This document shows, one piece after another, positions 63,676 to 64,000 of a stretch of 64,000 nt of DNA (positions are counted from its first letter, which is position 1; every line of letters starts with the position of its first letter). The DNA lies in the NCBI RefSeq assembly GCF_014489635.1, contig NZ_CP060828.1:2356001-2420000 (forward strand). The letters are read 5' to 3'. Under the pieces are notes generated by a model. That model was not told where the DNA came from. It saw only the letters and a program-made list of their open reading frames with translations, and did not search any database. The translations under genes were made by a program, and so were the position numbers. Source of the stretch: Streptomyces roseirectus. Lineage in GTDB: Bacteria; Actinomycetota; Actinomycetes; Streptomycetales; Streptomycetaceae.

Positions 63676-64000
63676 GGCGGGGTGACTCCAGATCGGGGAG
63701 GTGAGGGGGCGCGGCGGCCTGCGGACCGCCGTACGACGACAGCCGTCCAGTCTAGGCCCTCGGCCAGGAAGCGACGACCGCCGCCGCACGGGAAGCCGAC
63801 CGCCGTACGAGGCGCCCGGCCCGGTACCTGAAGCCCATCGCCATACGAGGAGCCCAGCCCGGTACGGGAAACCCACCGCCGCACGAGGAGCCCAGCCCGG
63901 TACGGGAAACCCACCGCCGCACGAGGAGCCCAGCCCGGTACGGGAAACCCACCGCCGCACGAGGAGCCCAGCCCGGTACGGGAAACCGCGCCCGCTCCCC
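63676..64000. repeat. 38-bp tandem repeat array, continues beyond window
   Basis: From about 63777 diverged copies, then from 63851 near-identical 38-bp units (starting AGCCCAGCCCGGTACGGG) at 63851, 63889, 63927 and 63965. No gene in this 325-bp stretch apart from the promoter of the methyltransferase. Confidence 0.85.

Noticed and set aside
63777..64000. CRISPR-like array at the right edge
   Set aside because: The 38-bp units are directly contiguous with no variable spacers and no cas genes; a tandem repeat, not CRISPR.

Overview
The window looks like chromosomal DNA of a Streptomyces or close relative. GC is very high, GTG starts are frequent, genes often overlap by four bases (GTGA/ATGA), and it carries actinomycete-specific families: SARP, Scr1-type XRE plus DUF397, WXG100/mycosin genes, and SchA/CurD-like and TcmI-like cyclases.

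Most of the window is a type II polyketide (aromatic polyketide) gene cluster. The left arm (about 0.2-16.6 kb, nearly all minus strand) holds an ACP-AT didomain protein, a fatty acyl-AMP ligase, tailoring oxidoreductases, two small monooxygenases, two SDR ketoreductases, an SRPBCC aromatase/cyclase, KS-beta (CLF), KS-alpha, a cupin, a TcmI-type cyclase, two SchA/CurD-like proteins, two DUF1772 proteins, the ACP, a small SARP activator and a type II thioesterase. The right arm (about 25.8-58.8 kb) holds tailoring, resistance and export genes: a glycosyltransferase, two asparagine-synthetase-like enzymes, a TenA-like protein, two P450s and a ferredoxin, three flavin monooxygenases, three O-methyltransferases, a flavin halogenase, a luciferase-like oxidoreductase, two more SDRs, a third small monooxygenase, a multicopper oxidase, a secreted VOC protein, a MarR regulator, and three transporters (CPA2, MMPL, POT). 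Halogenase, amidotransferase, several flavin monooxygenases, P450s and SchA/CurD cyclases together suggest a chlorinated, nitrogen-containing pentangular or polycyclic xanthone polyketide (xantholipin/lysolipin/albofungin style). That product class is an inference; the exact product cannot be read from the sequence.

The arms are separated by about 9 kb (16.8-25.6 kb) of unrelated genes: an anti-sigma-like ATPase, an XRE/DUF397 pair, and a minus-strand operon of type VII-secretion-associated genes (WXG100-like protein, mycosin protease, small helical protein, DUF1023 hydrolase, lipoproteins), partly of visibly lower GC. To the right of the cluster are a single-chain type ISP restriction-modification enzyme (58.9-62.3 kb) and a TrmA-type RNA methyltransferase (62.3-63.7 kb), followed by a 38-bp tandem repeat that runs off the window.

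The most notable observations are these. (1) The second asparagine-synthetase-like enzyme has lost its glutaminase nucleophile. (2) An AT domain has Gly where the catalytic Ser should be; it is fused to an ACP beside the acyl-AMP ligase. (3) A regulatory region of four 13-bp palindromes in identical 16/25/16-bp phasing, plus a 42-bp leader, occurs twice, once at the marR gene and once before a flavin monooxygenase. (4) Five copies of a 165-205-bp MITE-like element with terminal inverted repeats sit in the gene-free gaps. (5) An 18-codon leader ORF and a hairpin overlap the start of the cation/proton antiporter. (6) Both P450s lack the usual acidic I-helix residue, and the TenA-like protein lacks its catalytic Cys.
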